Source: Pedobacter sp. Leaf250 (GTDB taxonomy: Bacteria; Bacteroidota; Bacteroidia; Sphingobacteriales; Sphingobacteriaceae). Taken from it: a DNA stretch of 64,000 nucleotides. The DNA is taken from the NCBI RefSeq assembly GCF_920984735.1, contig NZ_CAKLBU010000019.1:1-64000 (forward strand). The letters are read 5' to 3'. This document shows, piece by piece, positions 63,498 through 64,000 of the stretch. Both the position numbers and the translations under genes were made by a program. The notes under the pieces are model-generated. The model was not told where the DNA came from. It saw only the letters and a program-made list of their open reading frames with translations, and ran no database searches. How positions within the stretch are numbered: the stretch's first letter is position 1; each line of letters begins with the position of its first letter.

Positions 63498-64000
63498 ATG
63501 TCGGGATTAAAGAAAAATATTGCCTTTAATACGCTTTTATCTATTTCTCAAATATTATTTCCTTTGGTTACCTTTCCTTATGCATCAAGGATATTGGGAC
63601 CAGAGGGTATGGGGGCAATTAATTTCGCCGATAATATCATCACCTACTTTCTTATTTTTTCTGCTTTGGGTATACCGCTTTATGGCGTTAGGGAAATTGC
63701 TAAAGTAAAGCACGATCAGATTGCATTGGGGCGTGTGTTTTCAGAGCTGATACTGATTCACTTGCTTACGTCTATTCTCTCAGTTGTTATTTTATTGATT
63801 ATAACTTTCTCAAGTGATAGATTGATGGAAAATATTGAACTCTACAAAATAGGGATGACTATTTTGCTGGGTAATGTTTTTATCGCTGAGTGGTTTTTTC
63901 AGGGTATCGAAAAGTTTAAATACATTGCTATAAGAACTGTCAGTATCCGATTATTTACCATTGTGCTTCTTTTTACATTAATTCATGCTGTATCAGATCT
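63498..64000 (+). CDS. second Wzx-type flippase (5' part only)
   Basis: ATG 63498, 167 codons open to the window end; 3 bp after the Wzz stop. NTLLSISQILFPLVTFPYASRILGPEGMGAINFADNI is the classical N-terminus of RfbX/Wzx flippases, with the FPLVTFPYxSRxLGPEGxG signature, and several membrane spans follow. Partial because of the window boundary. It differs clearly from the flippase at 37336. Confidence 0.85.
   Translation, partial: MSGLKKNIAFNTLLSISQILFPLVTFPYASRILGPEGMGAINFADNIITYFLIFSALGIPLYGVREIAKVKHDQIALGRVFSELILIHLLTSILSVVILLIITFSSDRLMENIELYKIGMTILLGNVFIAEWFFQGIEKFKYIAIRTVSIRLFTIVLLFTLIHAVSD

Noticed and set aside
1-64000. CRISPR arrays, insertion sequences, prophage or toxin-antitoxin genes
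   Set aside because: No spaced direct repeats, transposase, integrase or terminal inverted repeats were found by reading; the only tandem repeat noted is the heptamer at 19744.

Overview
The window looks like a chromosomal segment of a Bacteroidota bacterium, most likely Sphingobacteriaceae (Pedobacter-like). This is inferred from the low GC content, promoters of the TTG...TAnnTTTG type instead of sigma70 boxes, Bacteroidota-specific families (DUF2480, DUF3108, DUF3109, a DUF6427-like membrane protein, GbsR-type regulators) and weak or absent Shine-Dalgarno sequences. No rRNA, complete tRNA, CRISPR array, IS element or prophage is visible.

Positions 1-16930 are a housekeeping region. It holds an SDR epimerase and a DCC-family redox protein, a GbsR/MarR-type regulator sharing a palindromic operator with them, an alginate-lyase-like enzyme, a large YfhO-like membrane protein, an LpxH-like phosphoesterase, a glycosyltransferase, type III pantothenate kinase (coaX), an outer-membrane protein, lptC, a PpiD-like foldase and three DUF proteins. 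Theme: envelope and LPS upkeep.

Positions 17000-64000 are one very large exopolysaccharide (EPS)/capsule locus. It starts with the dTDP-rhamnose operon rfbBCDA, followed by a divergent histidine kinase/response regulator pair, a clan GH-A-like glycoside hydrolase and an O-acetyltransferase. A long plus-strand operon (25616-35667) follows: pseudo-receiver, receiver-fused priming sugar transferase, TolC-like protein, Wzz/BY-kinase-like copolymerase, Wzy-like polymerase, three glycosyltransferases and an acyltransferase. It abuts with zero spacing a minus-strand block (35668-54652): two GT2 enzymes, Wzx, a CgeB-like GT, a UDP-xylose decarboxylase and UDP-glucose dehydrogenase, and then an NRPS/PKS module (cupin hydroxylase, Sfp-type PPTase, C-A-PCP-TE NRPS, A-PCP-KS-AT-ACP-aminotransferase megasynthase). 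Two further GT2 genes, a UDP-HexNAc dehydrogenase, a PHP-type tyrosine phosphatase, a six-SLBB Wza-like export protein, a second Wzz and a second Wzx (cut by the window end) complete the locus.

The main discoveries are: (1) a shared promoter element, about AAAGGGCTATTG-N20-TAnnTTTG, in front of several separate EPS transcription units, suggesting one regulator or specialised promoter class ties them together; (2) a hybrid PKS/NRPS/aminotransferase pathway embedded in the EPS locus, with a predicted Gln/Glu-like loading domain and a Gly-like second adenylation domain; (3) two non-phosphorylatable receiver domains at the head of the EPS operon, one fused to the priming glycosyltransferase; (4) three unannotated small membrane-protein genes; and (5) an operator pair for the GbsR-like regulator.
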